Shown here: positions 49,996 through 60,464 of the stretch, in pieces
How the letters are laid out: each line of letters begins with the position of its first letter
How positions within the stretch are numbered: position 1 is the first letter of the stretch
Assembly: GCA_012517155.1 (NCBI GenBank)
Contig: JAAYVN010000121.1
Coordinates: 1-64,000, forward strand
Reading direction: 5' to 3'
Source: Ignavibacteriales bacterium
GTDB lineage: Bacteria; Bacteroidota; Ignavibacteria; Ignavibacteriales; Ignavibacteriaceae
Length of the DNA: 64,000 nucleotides
Program-made: the position numbers and the translations under genes
The notes under the pieces: model-generated
Databases searched by the model: none
What the model saw: only the letters and a program-made list of their open reading frames with translations
What the model was told of the DNA's origin: nothing

Positions 49996-51471
49996 ATGAA
50001 AATAAGCATTACATTTTTTATTTTAGCAGCGATAAGCATAAGTGTTCTATACGGACAACAGCAAAGAGTAAGAGGACTTGGGGGAATGACTCTGATATCA
50101 AACGATAAAGACTACGAATTAAATCCATTTGATTTTGGAGATAATCCGGGATATCTTATGTTAGATGAGAAAGAGACTCATCTGAGGATAAATCCATCAT
50201 TAGGATTTTCATGGGGAGATATGAGAAGGGCTTATGACAGCGAAGGAAAAGATATATACGGGATAAATTTCAGGGGAATAAAAGCATTAGGTGAGAAAGG
50301 GACGTTTTTAGGATACACATCATATAATCATGAAATAAGAAAGGACTATAACAGGACATTGACATACGATCCATACGGAGGTGAATCCTTTTTCGTACGC
50401 GACACTACATCGGGGGATTACAGGTACAGCGGGCCAAGAATTAATATACAGTACAGCTTCCCATTCACAAATGAACTATATCTTGGAGTTTCGACGACAT
50501 ATCAACTTCTTGACGGATTAAAAAGTGTTTATACGAATGCACAGACCATCTACAGAGAAGTAGATGTGACTTTTGGCATGGTATATATGCCTTTGGAGAC
50601 ATTCATTGCGGGAGCAAAAGCAGGATATGCTGATTTCCAAGAAACGATAGAGGCAAAAGACGTAAATCTTTTAGAAGTAGAAATATTCAATTACAGAGGG
50701 GACACATACTTTATAAAGCAAAGAGGGAGTTCGGAAACACAAAAAATCCGTAAGCGAAGGTTAATTTTTGGGGGACAAATGTTTTATCAATATGGAAATA
50801 TTATAAACGTTGGATTACAGGGCAATTATTATCCTTCGAACTCAAAGATTTTAATTCCTCAAAGTGGATTTATAGATGTTGAAGAAGGGTATGCGTCCTT
50901 TGATAGTTACGATTTGCAGGGGGTAGTAAGGATGATTCCATTTAAGAATACAACAGCTGGGGTAAGTTTCGGATATTATAGCCGGGACAGCTGGTCAAGG
51001 AACTCGAAATTGAATTTAACCTTGTGGGAATGGAACACAAATGAGATTACAGGAGGAGGGGGCATTGCGTATAAGGTGGAATCTATAGATCTTTTATTAG
51101 GGGGAGAAATTGAATTCAGGCAGACAAAAACAGATTCCTTGAAACATATAGATAACAGATATGTAAATGATTCATTTAGTGATGTGCTGATAAAAACAGG
51201 GGGAGAGATAGAAGTACTCAAGGATACATACATAAGAGGAGGTTTCAATTACGGAACAAAGGGATTCGATTTGGTTACCGGAGGAAAGGATGTTACACAG
51301 ATGCTGGTGACCTTTGGTGTAGGGTATCCATTACTCGAGTCATTATATATAGATGCGTATTTTGAATATGGGAAGCAGGAAGCAAAAGAGAGTTCTTATA
51401 AGGTTTATAATGATAAAGTAAGCAGGAGTATTTTAAACGGAATGATATCGTTAAGATTAAACAGTTTTTAA
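49996..51471 (+). CDS. Outer-membrane beta-barrel protein, DUF6850-like
   Basis: A 491-residue protein with a signal peptide ending about residue 21 (SISVLYGQ). It has alternating short hydrophobic strands and a polar C-terminal strand, the pattern of an outer-membrane barrel. DUF6850 barrels commonly follow DUF4876 lipoproteins; this link is from memory. ATG at 49996 has GGCGAAG upstream and starts a good signal peptide; an earlier in-frame start at 49942 would overlap the lipoprotein gene. It ends the receptor cluster. Confidence 0.7.
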   Translation: MKISITFFILAAISISVLYGQQQRVRGLGGMTLISNDKDYELNPFDFGDNPGYLMLDEKETHLRINPSLGFSWGDMRRAYDSEGKDIYGINFRGIKALGEKGTFLGYTSYNHEIRKDYNRTLTYDPYGGESFFVRDTTSGDYRYSGPRINIQYSFPFTNELYLGVSTTYQLLDGLKSVYTNAQTIYREVDVTFGMVYMPLETFIAGAKAGYADFQETIEAKDVNLLEVEIFNYRGDTYFIKQRGSSETQKIRKRRLIFGGQMFYQYGNIINVGLQGNYYPSNSKILIPQSGFIDVEEGYASFDSYDLQGVVRMIPFKNTTAGVSFGYYSRDSWSRNSKLNLTLWEWNTNEITGGGGIAYKVESIDLLLGGEIEFRQTKTDSLKHIDNRYVNDSFSDVLIKTGGEIEVLKDTYIRGGFNYGTKGFDLVTGGKDVTQMLVTFGVGYPLLESLYIDAYFEYGKQEAKESSYKVYNDKVSRSILNGMISLRLNSF

Positions 51472-51494
51472 TTAATTTTTCCCGGAGATAAAAA

Positions 51495-53705
51495 ATGAAT
51501 AAATTCTTTGCATTTTTTTTGATAGCAATAATAACAATGACCGGACTCAATGGTCAGGTATGGAGACGGGTAACAAGTCCGTCACATCCCAGTATATCAG
51601 ACTTATTTTTTGTAAATAACACAACGGGCTGGTTCTGTTCCAGCGGAGGAGTAGTTAAAAAAACAACAAATGCAGGAGTTACCTGGAGTGAAATAAGTTT
51701 TCCGAGCACAGATGACCTGGCGACTATATTTTTTGTAGATGTAAATACTGGATATACAGGGGGAGAAAATCAAAAAATATTCAAGACAACAAACGGTGGA
51801 GAAAGTTGGACGGAGATTCCTGTTCCGCAAATGTCAGGAAATATTGTGGCTATTCATTTTGCCGATGCAAATACAGGATGGATGGCAACGACATTATCGC
51901 CGAATAGTCAAATACTCAGGACAACAGACGGTGGAACGAGTTGGACAGTTAGTATAACAATAGCTAAAATAATACTTGATTTAACGTTTAAGGGGACAAG
52001 GGGTATAGCGAGCACAAGCAAACTTGACATGTATTATACGCACGATGGTATTAACTGGACACAGAGCACGAATGCAACATTACCGGCAGGTTACACGAGG
52101 TCTGATATAAGAGGCATATACTTTTATGATGAGAATACGGCTTATGCAACAGGATGGGGTTCTTTGATAGGTTTACAACCGAGCATACACATTAAGAGTA
52201 CTGATGGGGGAGTTACCTGGCAGTATATGGGACAGGCGGTTGAAAACAGGACTTATGACAATCTTTACTGCATTTATTTTAAGGATGCAAATAATGGAGT
52301 GATAATAGGTGGAGCCAGCAAAGGAACTGTTGCTGTAAGGACGACAGACGGAGGAGTTAACTGGGTACCGATTAATATACCATGCGGGGTTACAATACAA
52401 TGTATTTCAGGATTCGGTGATCAACTATTTATAGGGGGAAACAGTGGAGTTCTGATGTCTTCTACGGATTTCGGAAACAATTGGCAATTATTAACGCAAA
52501 TCCCGTCAACGAATCTAAATTCCATAGATGCCGTAACAGATAACATAATATACACAGCAGGTTTCAATGCTTTATTTATTAAAACAACAGACGGAGGGGC
52601 GACAGGACATGCCTCGTTTGTAAGAGCAAACAATGTATCGCCGACAATTAATGATATATATTTCACCAGTGAGAATACGGGTTATGCAGCTCACTCATAC
52701 TCTATGGTATCAAAAACCACAGATGGAGGAGTTACATGGACAGCAGTAATGAAGGATACGAATGCGGTTACTGTTTCGAATGCAGGAGTTTATTTTCTGA
52801 ATGAAAATCTTGGATGGGTAACAGGAAAGATTGCAAATAATGTAGATGTTATTCACAAGACTACAGACGGAGGAACGACATGGACGAGTCAGTCAAATAT
52901 TCTTCAATCAAACGGCAGAGCAGTTACATTCTTTGACAGCAATAAAGGAATTATGGTTGGTGAGAAACTCAAAGCAGCATATACAACTGACGGGGGAACA
53001 ACGTGGATTGCATCAGTATTTAATTCGCTTCCACCGGGAACAACAACACCAGCGTTAAAGAATGTTACATTCAGAGATGCAAACAATGCAATTGCAGTAG
53101 GTGATAATTTAATATTATTAAGCTCGGACGGAGGGGCGACGTGGAATTATTCTCCAGTAAACAATTTATTTGAATCATTGTCCGGGGTTGAATTCAAGGA
53201 TGCATTAAATGGCTGGGCAGTGGGTTCGAAGAATTCAGCTATACGAAGTACCGGTTTATACCAGACAACAGACGGTGGATCAAACTGGACTAACAGAGCC
53301 AATTATGCAGTATTTGATACGATGGTTACATTATATGAAGTGTCATATACTCCATCCGGAGATCTTTGGGTTTCAGCATCAAGCGGTATAGTATATACAA
53401 CAGCAGTATTTAACGGAACAGATGATGAATTAACGGGTATAAAGGATTTTAGTTTAAGGCAAAACTATCCAAATCCATTCAATCCGACTACAACAATTGT
53501 ATATAATCTTGATAAGAGATCAAGAGTTACATTAAAAGTATTTGATGTACTTGGAAGAGAAATAAGGACGCTAATTGAGGGAGAAAATGAAGCCGGAAAG
53601 CACGAAGTAAAGTTTGATGGACGAGATCTATCGAGCGGAGTTTACATATACAAATTATCAACCGCCAACGGAGTGATATCGAAGAAGATGTCACTTATAA
53701 AATAA
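51495..53705 (+). CDS. Secreted YCF48/BNR-type beta-propeller protein with type IX sorting domain
   Basis: A 736-residue protein with a signal peptide (about 1-20). About twelve repeats of the form TTDGGxxW are spread at about 50-residue spacing, the pattern of the YCF48/BNR propellers. The last about 85 residues, from LRQNYPNPFNPTTTIVY, are the type IX sorting domain. It is probably a surface or released protein; ligand and role are unknown. A paralogue of similar design starts at 62524. Confidence 0.85.
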   Translation: MNKFFAFFLIAIITMTGLNGQVWRRVTSPSHPSISDLFFVNNTTGWFCSSGGVVKKTTNAGVTWSEISFPSTDDLATIFFVDVNTGYTGGENQKIFKTTNGGESWTEIPVPQMSGNIVAIHFADANTGWMATTLSPNSQILRTTDGGTSWTVSITIAKIILDLTFKGTRGIASTSKLDMYYTHDGINWTQSTNATLPAGYTRSDIRGIYFYDENTAYATGWGSLIGLQPSIHIKSTDGGVTWQYMGQAVENRTYDNLYCIYFKDANNGVIIGGASKGTVAVRTTDGGVNWVPINIPCGVTIQCISGFGDQLFIGGNSGVLMSSTDFGNNWQLLTQIPSTNLNSIDAVTDNIIYTAGFNALFIKTTDGGATGHASFVRANNVSPTINDIYFTSENTGYAAHSYSMVSKTTDGGVTWTAVMKDTNAVTVSNAGVYFLNENLGWVTGKIANNVDVIHKTTDGGTTWTSQSNILQSNGRAVTFFDSNKGIMVGEKLKAAYTTDGGTTWIASVFNSLPPGTTTPALKNVTFRDANNAIAVGDNLILLSSDGGATWNYSPVNNLFESLSGVEFKDALNGWAVGSKNSAIRSTGLYQTTDGGSNWTNRANYAVFDTMVTLYEVSYTPSGDLWVSASSGIVYTTAVFNGTDDELTGIKDFSLRQNYPNPFNPTTTIVYNLDKRSRVTLKVFDVLGREIRTLIEGENEAGKHEVKFDGRDLSSGVYIYKLSTANGVISKKMSLIK

Positions 53706-53712
53706 AAAAAAT

Positions 53713-55473
53713 ATGAAAAAAATTACTGCAGTTTTAGTATTATTAATTGTAAAATTTTCAGTATTTGCCCAAATTCCCGCCGGGTATGATGACGGACTGA
53801 AATATATAGATAAAGATGATATAAGCAAGTACATATCGGTACTGGCTGATGATACGATGAAAGGACGCCCGGCGGGTTCTTTGGAGAACTATGTGGCATG
53901 CAAGTTTATCGCCGAAAAATTCAGTCAATTCGGACTGAAACCTTTTATAGAACCAAGAGTAACAAAGACCAAGACAAATGAACCTCCCGATGAAGAAGGG
54001 GAAGATGTAAAGCCTCCTTTGTTTCAACAGCCCAAAGAGGAGGCAACCCCTTTCGACAAATATTTTCAGAAGTTTTTCATTCTTGAAAGCAAGTTGGATT
54101 ATTCGAATACTCGGCTTGGAATAAAAACCAAATCAAATAATTATTCAAAAGAAATAACTTACAGTCTGAAAAAAGATTATCTGGTTGACTATAAAGACAT
54201 GCAGAATCTTCACCTTGAAGCAGAATCAGTATTTTTAGGATATGGTATTGAGAAAGGGGAAGGTGGTTATTCAGACTATACAGATGAGAATGGGAAAGAG
54301 ATAGATGTTAAGGATAAGATAGTAATTTTTATTGAAGGTTATCCTCAGGAGACAGATACGGCAAGTATATTCAACAAAGTAAAAAACAATCAATACAAGA
54401 GTACCAAGAAAAAAGTTGAATATGCAATAATGAAGGGAGCATTAGCGGTTTTAGTTGCAGCAAATCCACTAAAGAACACACCACCATTTCCGGTTCTTTA
54501 TGAGGGATATGCAAAAGCATTTGAAAAAAGTGATTTTACGATTCCAGGATTAAGGAAGAAAAAGAGCATACCTTTAGTATATATAGATTTAAAGATCGCG
54601 GAGGATGTTCTAAGCGGTAGCGGGAAAAGTTTAGTTAAAGTGCTTGAGGGGATAGATAAGAACCTTAAACCCGCTTCTTTCATAGTAAATGAGAAAATGA
54701 TATCAGTAAACTTAGCATTTGAAAATAATTTGATTCCAACCCAGAATGTTGTGGGATATATTGAAGGGAATGATCCAAAACTCAAAGATGAGTATATTGT
54801 TATTGGAGGGCACATGGATCATGTGGGATTAGGATATTTCGGTGCAATGGACAGAAAAAATGCAGGATTTGTTCATAACGGAGCAGATGATAATGCTTCA
54901 GGGACAGCAGGTGTGATCGAGTTAGCCGAAGCATTTTCGAAAGTGAAACCGAGGAGATCAATAATCTTTATTGCTTTCAACGGAGAAGAACACGGGATGC
55001 TGGGCTCGAGATATTATGCATATCAGAATCCTTTCAGAGAAATGCGCAAGACAGTAACAATGCTAAATTTAGATATGATAGGAAGAAATGATACAAAACA
55101 AGTATGGTTAGGGGGGATCTTTTATGGAGACGACATGAAGAAAGTTATAGAGGGGGTAAATACGGAAGTGGGGATGGAGTTATTGTATAATGTGGGATTA
55201 CTTACATTTGGTAGTGATCAAGGACCATTTATAAGAATGAAGATACCATCTGTTTTCTTTTTTGCCGGCATGCATGATGAATACCATACACCAGCTGATG
55301 ATATTGAGCTAATAAATTTTGACAAGGCATATAATATTGTAAAATTAGCATATCTAACAGCGTGGTCAGTGGCAAACACCGAAACAAAGCCCGCATACAG
55401 AGAACTAAACATGGATGAGAAGATAAAACTTGTAAATGAATCTTTAGCCAAGCAAAAAAAGAACAAAAAATAA
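53713..55473 (+). CDS. Secreted M28-family zinc peptidase
   Basis: A 586-residue protein with a signal peptide ending about residue 19. A protease-associated-type insert (about 140-330) precedes the M28 catalytic domain. Likely zinc ligands are H367 (GGHMDH), D392 (GADDNASG), the Glu pair E425/E426 (GEEHG), the Asp of NLDMIGR and H525 (EYHTPADD). No sorting domain is seen at the end. It lies 7 bases after the propeller gene and 31 bases before a second peptidase, suggesting a peptide-degrading unit. Confidence 0.9.
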   Translation: MKKITAVLVLLIVKFSVFAQIPAGYDDGLKYIDKDDISKYISVLADDTMKGRPAGSLENYVACKFIAEKFSQFGLKPFIEPRVTKTKTNEPPDEEGEDVKPPLFQQPKEEATPFDKYFQKFFILESKLDYSNTRLGIKTKSNNYSKEITYSLKKDYLVDYKDMQNLHLEAESVFLGYGIEKGEGGYSDYTDENGKEIDVKDKIVIFIEGYPQETDTASIFNKVKNNQYKSTKKKVEYAIMKGALAVLVAANPLKNTPPFPVLYEGYAKAFEKSDFTIPGLRKKKSIPLVYIDLKIAEDVLSGSGKSLVKVLEGIDKNLKPASFIVNEKMISVNLAFENNLIPTQNVVGYIEGNDPKLKDEYIVIGGHMDHVGLGYFGAMDRKNAGFVHNGADDNASGTAGVIELAEAFSKVKPRRSIIFIAFNGEEHGMLGSRYYAYQNPFREMRKTVTMLNLDMIGRNDTKQVWLGGIFYGDDMKKVIEGVNTEVGMELLYNVGLLTFGSDQGPFIRMKIPSVFFFAGMHDEYHTPADDIELINFDKAYNIVKLAYLTAWSVANTETKPAYRELNMDEKIKLVNESLAKQKKNKK

Positions 55474-55504
55474 CATAAGATATTAAATAAAAAACGGAAT
55501 ACAT

Positions 55505-58357
55505 ATGAATACAAACAGACTAGCGTATATAATAAAGAGTGTTATTATACTTTTATTAATTATTGCGAATACGAATGCTCAGAACAAATCCAAATATGAA
55601 GAGGGGAAAGTATACAGGCATCAGTTAAAAAACGGGCTAACGATTTTAACAATGGAGCGACACATTGCACCATTGATATACCAGCAATTAACATACAATG
55701 TGGGTTCGAGGAATGAAAGACTCGGGATTACCGGCATTTCGCATGTAGTTGAGCATTTGATGTTTAAAGGAACGGAGAAATACGGAAAGGGAGAAGCGAG
55801 CAAGACCATATCGCAGAACAGCGGAATATTTAATGCCTTTACAGCAAATGACATGACCAGCTATTATGAGTACATGCCGAAGAACAAGATAGAAATAGCT
55901 ATGGATATTGAGTCGGACAGGATGCAAAACGCGGTATTTAACCCTGAGGAATTTAAAAGTGAAATTGAAGTGATAATTCAAGAAAGAAGGATGAGATCCG
56001 AGAGTGGCAGTCAGGGAGTGCTTAGAGAAGCAATGAATTCATTAATGTACACATCGCATCCGAACAGAGATCCGATAATAGGGTGGCCGAATGATCTAAG
56101 GAATATGACGAGAGACGATGCATACGAATATTACAAAACTTACTATACACCAAATAATGCTTTTTTAGTGTTAGTTGGGGACTTTGAAACTGATGAAATT
56201 GTAAAACTTGCTGATAAGTATTACGGTAAAATTCCAAAAGGTCCCAATGTAAAGGACTTTACGGTAGTTCAAGAACCACAGAGAGTAAAGAAGACCCTTA
56301 CATTTTACCACAGTGATTATACAACACCAGCCATAAGGATGGCTTTTCATGTTCCGATATATACGGATCCGGATGCAGCAGCTTTAAGAGTTGCGGGAAT
56401 GATCCTATGTGAGAAGAGCCGAGATGCGAGGTTATATAAGAGGATGGTAGAACAAGGACAGATATCCACATCGGTTGCCGGGGGTTTTTCAATGGCAAAA
56501 GATCCGACTGTATTTCAAATCTCAGCAGGAGTTAAACAAGACAGTTCGGTAGAGAGAGTAGAGAGAATAATTTGGGAAGAAATCAAGAAGATGCAGACGG
56601 AACCCGTGACTGATCATGAATTACAGAAGGTGAAGAACAGGTATAAGTACACACAAGTAACAAGTTACCTAAAGAATGCAGATATTGGGGGGAGAATAAG
56701 CAGATACGAATCTTTCTTTGGTTATGATTTTTTCGGAACATTTGATAAGAAAGTTAATGAAGTGTCGAAGGAAGATATTATTAAAGTGATGAACAAGTAT
56801 TTTGCTGAAGACAAGGTAAATATAGCTTATATGTATCCAAAAGAAGGGGGAGATAAGAAGAAAAAGGGAGTTAATAACGAAGAAGAGGAGACAGAAGATT
56901 TCAACTACAATGATGGAGAAAGATTCTACTTCAAGTTGCCAGAGAATGAGACGTTGCCAATCGGAATAAACCGAGAGGATATTGAAGAAGTGGTTGAAAT
57001 AGGAGAAGGAATAATCAGGAACTCTTATGATGATACAGATGAAATAATAAAACCACAAGCAATAGCTCCTTTAATAAAGACCTTCAAGCTAAAAAACGGA
57101 ATAACCATTCATACCATAGAAAATCATCTAACCCCGACAATAAGCGTTGTGGGAATAATAGAGACCGGATACATACCTGAGAATCTTGAGGGACAGCAAC
57201 CGGGAATTGCTCCTTTTCTAGCGGATGTAATGAGCAGAGGAACTAAGGAATTAAGCTATAAGGAACTCTCGGAACGGCTTGCATTTGTTCCTTTTTCATT
57301 CAACGTAAGCGGTAGTTACAGAGGATTTTATTTTCAGGGCAGTTCTTTAACTGAAAATGCAGATGAGATGATGAAGACGGGACGAGACATGGTAATGTTT
57401 CCACCGTTAAGGAGTGAGGATATTGAAAAACTCAGGACACCGCATTTGATGAGTGCAAAAAACAGGTTCAAGAAAACCGGAATAAAAGCATTTTATACAA
57501 TGTTCAACACATTAATGGGGGATCACCCAATAACGAAATACAATTCTACCGAAGAGGCAATAAAAAGTATAAAAAGGGAAGATCTGGAAAAACTATATAA
57601 AAAATACTTTACACCAAATAACCTTGCCATTTTAATGATCGGGGATATGACCGCGGAGGGAATGAAGGAATTGGCGAACAAGTATTTCGGGGATTGGGAA
57701 AACGATGAAGGATTAAAGGAGATTCCCACAGCACCTAAAATCGGAGATTATAATGAAAAGATTGTAAAAATATTCCCGGATAAGGATTATAAAGAAAGCA
57801 CGATTAATATAGGGTTTAGAGTACTTAACGATATTGATCAATCAGATGCAGAAATTATTAATGTATTAAATTATATTCTTGCTTCGAGCGCACTGACATC
57901 AAGGATAGGGGTTGAACTTCGAGACAAGCAGGGATTAATATACGGAATAAAGAGTGAAGTGTGGTCAACGAGCGATAATTTCGGGTACTGGAAGTTTAAT
58001 ACAAAGACCGGACCAGACAATACAGCAAAAGTAATAAAAGGAATATTTTCAGAAATCAGAAAATTGCTAAAAGACGGAATAACTGATGAAGAACTAAAAG
58101 CAGCGAAGAACAGGCAAATAGGCTTATTGCCATTTTATATTGAGACACCTGACGATGTTGCGCAAGTTATCTTTGATTTGATAAAAGACAAAAAACCATT
58201 TAACTACTTTGATAATAAGGGAGACAGGATAGTAAAAGTAACAAAAGAAGATGTTATGCGGATAGCAAAGAAATACTTTACTCTTGATGCGTTCTATATA
58301 GTAGTAGACGGACCACTTGAAGAGAACGCGCTGGATGGTATACTTGATGAGTTATAG
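55505..58357 (+). CDS. Exported M16-family zinc peptidase (two-unit form)
   Basis: A 950-residue protein with a signal peptide (about 1-26). The zinc motif HVVEH is at residues 80-84. The protein has two M16 pairs: the N-terminal unit is active, and the C-terminal one lacks HxxEH but keeps the fold. This layout is like the Bacteroidota pitrilysin-type periplasmic proteases. The neighbouring M28 peptidase gene lies directly upstream. It is not closely like the single-unit M16 protein at 33735. Confidence 0.9.
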   Translation: MNTNRLAYIIKSVIILLLIIANTNAQNKSKYEEGKVYRHQLKNGLTILTMERHIAPLIYQQLTYNVGSRNERLGITGISHVVEHLMFKGTEKYGKGEASKTISQNSGIFNAFTANDMTSYYEYMPKNKIEIAMDIESDRMQNAVFNPEEFKSEIEVIIQERRMRSESGSQGVLREAMNSLMYTSHPNRDPIIGWPNDLRNMTRDDAYEYYKTYYTPNNAFLVLVGDFETDEIVKLADKYYGKIPKGPNVKDFTVVQEPQRVKKTLTFYHSDYTTPAIRMAFHVPIYTDPDAAALRVAGMILCEKSRDARLYKRMVEQGQISTSVAGGFSMAKDPTVFQISAGVKQDSSVERVERIIWEEIKKMQTEPVTDHELQKVKNRYKYTQVTSYLKNADIGGRISRYESFFGYDFFGTFDKKVNEVSKEDIIKVMNKYFAEDKVNIAYMYPKEGGDKKKKGVNNEEEETEDFNYNDGERFYFKLPENETLPIGINREDIEEVVEIGEGIIRNSYDDTDEIIKPQAIAPLIKTFKLKNGITIHTIENHLTPTISVVGIIETGYIPENLEGQQPGIAPFLADVMSRGTKELSYKELSERLAFVPFSFNVSGSYRGFYFQGSSLTENADEMMKTGRDMVMFPPLRSEDIEKLRTPHLMSAKNRFKKTGIKAFYTMFNTLMGDHPITKYNSTEEAIKSIKREDLEKLYKKYFTPNNLAILMIGDMTAEGMKELANKYFGDWENDEGLKEIPTAPKIGDYNEKIVKIFPDKDYKESTINIGFRVLNDIDQSDAEIINVLNYILASSALTSRIGVELRDKQGLIYGIKSEVWSTSDNFGYWKFNTKTGPDNTAKVIKGIFSEIRKLLKDGITDEELKAAKNRQIGLLPFYIETPDDVAQVIFDLIKDKKPFNYFDNKGDRIVKVTKEDVMRIAKKYFTLDAFYIVVDGPLEENALDGILDEL

Positions 58358-58430
58358 AAATAGTGATGAGGAATTAGTATTTAGTAAAAGTAACACTAAT
58401 TTAATGAATAAATATATAATGGAGGTCATT

Positions 58431-60398
58431 ATGAAAAAAACTACATTATTTGCAATAATGTTAACTGTGTTTGTTTTCTGTTTTGAAAGCACAATATTAG
58501 CACAGGTTCCAAATTTTGGATGGGCGAAGAAAGGGAGCGGAACTTTAAGAGATAACGGGTTAGCGATTGCCGTTGATCAAGCGGGCAACTCATATGTTAC
58601 CGGTGAGTTCTTTTCAACGGCTTTAAATTTTGCTCCGTCATTAACATTAACGATGGCGGGAGGATCCGGGAATTGTGATTTTTTCCTGGCGAAATTTGAT
58701 CCATTAGGAAACGCTATATGGGGTTTTAGCGGAGGAGGAACATTAACAGACAGAGGATACGGGGTTGCGATAGATAATCAAGGAAAAGTAATTGTAACGG
58801 GGCATTATTTTGGAACAGCCACATTTGGAACATACACTCTTACGAGTGCAGGAAATTTGGATTGTTTCACAGCGAAATTTGATACATCAGGAAACATACT
58901 GTGGTTAAAAGAAGGTAAAAACGGAGCACAGTTATCTACACGAGGAGTTGGGACAGATAATGCTGGTAATTCAGTAATAGTGGGGTATTACGGTTCTGCA
59001 ACAGCACCTACTGCAACATTTGACGGAGTAACAGTGACCACTAACGGAATCCGAGATGCATTCGTAGTTAAGTATAATAGCGAAGGAGTTGCACAATGGG
59101 GAAAGAGCATAGGAGGATTAAAGACGGGAGAGCAAGCCAATAGTGTAGCAATAGACAATCAAGGCAATGTTTATGTGACCGGGATATACACAGACACAGC
59201 TTCATTTGACGGAGTAACATTAAATGGTAACGGAGGGGCTGAAATATTCATAGTAAAATATAGTGCAAGCGGAAGTTTAATCTGGGCAAAAACAGCCGGA
59301 GGAGCAAAGGCAGATGAAGGAGCTTCAATTGCACTTGACGGGTTAGGGGGATTATATATAAGCGGAAAATTTGACAGTGCAGCAACATTTGGCACAACAA
59401 ATATAGTGGGATTTGGAACCGGAGATGCATATTTAGCGAAATATGATGTTAACGGAAATTTTCAATGGGTAAGATATGGTGGAGGAACCGGGAATGATTA
59501 TATGAACGCAATAGCAATAGATCGAAATAACAATATAATGGGGTTTGGACAATTTACCGGAACAGCTACATTTGGTCCAAATGTTCTAACAAGTTTAGGT
59601 CTTGACGATCTTTATTTTATCAAGTGTGATCCAAATGGAAATCTGATCTGGATAAAACAAGCAGGTGGGTCGGATGCTGATAAGGGGAATTGTATGGCAC
59701 TTGATCCAGCAGGAAATGCATACAGTACCGGATCATTTAAAGTATATGCAAAATTTGAAGCTGATTCATTAGTATCCGCGGGAGTTGAGGATGTATATGT
59801 AGCAAAACTGGGTAACAGTATAATTCCAGTTGAGCTAGGATTATTTACAGCAGAGAATTCGGACGGATTTGTGACACTTAGATGGAGCACCATAACTGAG
59901 ACGAATAATTACGGATTTGATATTGAGAGAAGCAATGATGGAGTACAATTTGAAAAAATAGTATTCATTAACGGAAACGGAACTAAAACAAGTAAGACAG
60001 ATTATCTTTATACAGATAAAAATATCTCAGCATCTAAATATTATTACAGACTAAAACAAATTGATTTTGACGGAAGCATAAGCTATTCAAAGACAATAGA
60101 AATAGACGGATTAATAGAAAAACGATATAATTTGAATCAGAATTATCCTAATCCTTTTAATCCAAGTACATCAATCAGTTTTGATTTGGGCAAGAAATCA
60201 AATATTTCATTGAGTGTTTTCAACAGTTTGGGAGAATTAGTATATGAGTTGAATCAGAATGAATTAGAAACCGGAAGACACACGATAAGTTTTAACGGGA
60301 CAGATCTCACAAGCGGAATATACATGTATCAACTCAAAGTTTACGGTGAAAACGGGACACTATATAGTGATTCCAAGAAAATGATGTTAATAAAATAA
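58431..60398 (+). CDS. Secreted SBBP-type beta-propeller protein with type IX sorting domain
   Basis: A 655-residue protein. ATG at 58431 is chosen because GGAGG lies 5-9 bases upstream and a signal peptide (about 1-24) follows; an earlier frame overlaps the M16 gene. About eight repeats of AIDNQGNVYVTGxF...FxAKYDxxGNxxW cover residues about 35-460. The C-terminal end has ENSDGFVTLRW and the NYPNPFNPSTSISF sorting domain. The role is unknown. Confidence 0.85.
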   Translation: MKKTTLFAIMLTVFVFCFESTILAQVPNFGWAKKGSGTLRDNGLAIAVDQAGNSYVTGEFFSTALNFAPSLTLTMAGGSGNCDFFLAKFDPLGNAIWGFSGGGTLTDRGYGVAIDNQGKVIVTGHYFGTATFGTYTLTSAGNLDCFTAKFDTSGNILWLKEGKNGAQLSTRGVGTDNAGNSVIVGYYGSATAPTATFDGVTVTTNGIRDAFVVKYNSEGVAQWGKSIGGLKTGEQANSVAIDNQGNVYVTGIYTDTASFDGVTLNGNGGAEIFIVKYSASGSLIWAKTAGGAKADEGASIALDGLGGLYISGKFDSAATFGTTNIVGFGTGDAYLAKYDVNGNFQWVRYGGGTGNDYMNAIAIDRNNNIMGFGQFTGTATFGPNVLTSLGLDDLYFIKCDPNGNLIWIKQAGGSDADKGNCMALDPAGNAYSTGSFKVYAKFEADSLVSAGVEDVYVAKLGNSIIPVELGLFTAENSDGFVTLRWSTITETNNYGFDIERSNDGVQFEKIVFINGNGTKTSKTDYLYTDKNISASKYYYRLKQIDFDGSISYSKTIEIDGLIEKRYNLNQNYPNPFNPSTSISFDLGKKSNISLSVFNSLGELVYELNQNELETGRHTISFNGTDLTSGIYMYQLKVYGENGTLYSDSKKMMLIK

Positions 60399-60411
60399 AC
60401 TTATAAATTAT

Positions 60412-60441
60412 TGAGCCGGTAAATACCACAATACCGGCTCA
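60412..60441 (+). terminator. Hairpin between the SBBP protein and the polyferredoxin
   Basis: TGAGCCGGTA (60412-60421) pairs perfectly with TACCGGCTCA (60432-60441) around a 10-base loop. There is no T-run after it, so it may be a weak terminator or a mRNA 3'-end stabiliser. Confidence 0.5.
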
Positions 60442-60464
60442 GTAAGGAATTTACAGGAGCAAGG

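Noticed and set aside
58317-58430. Longer start for the SBBP protein
   Set aside because: Overlaps the M16 gene and destroys the signal peptide; ATG at 58431 has a good ribosome site.
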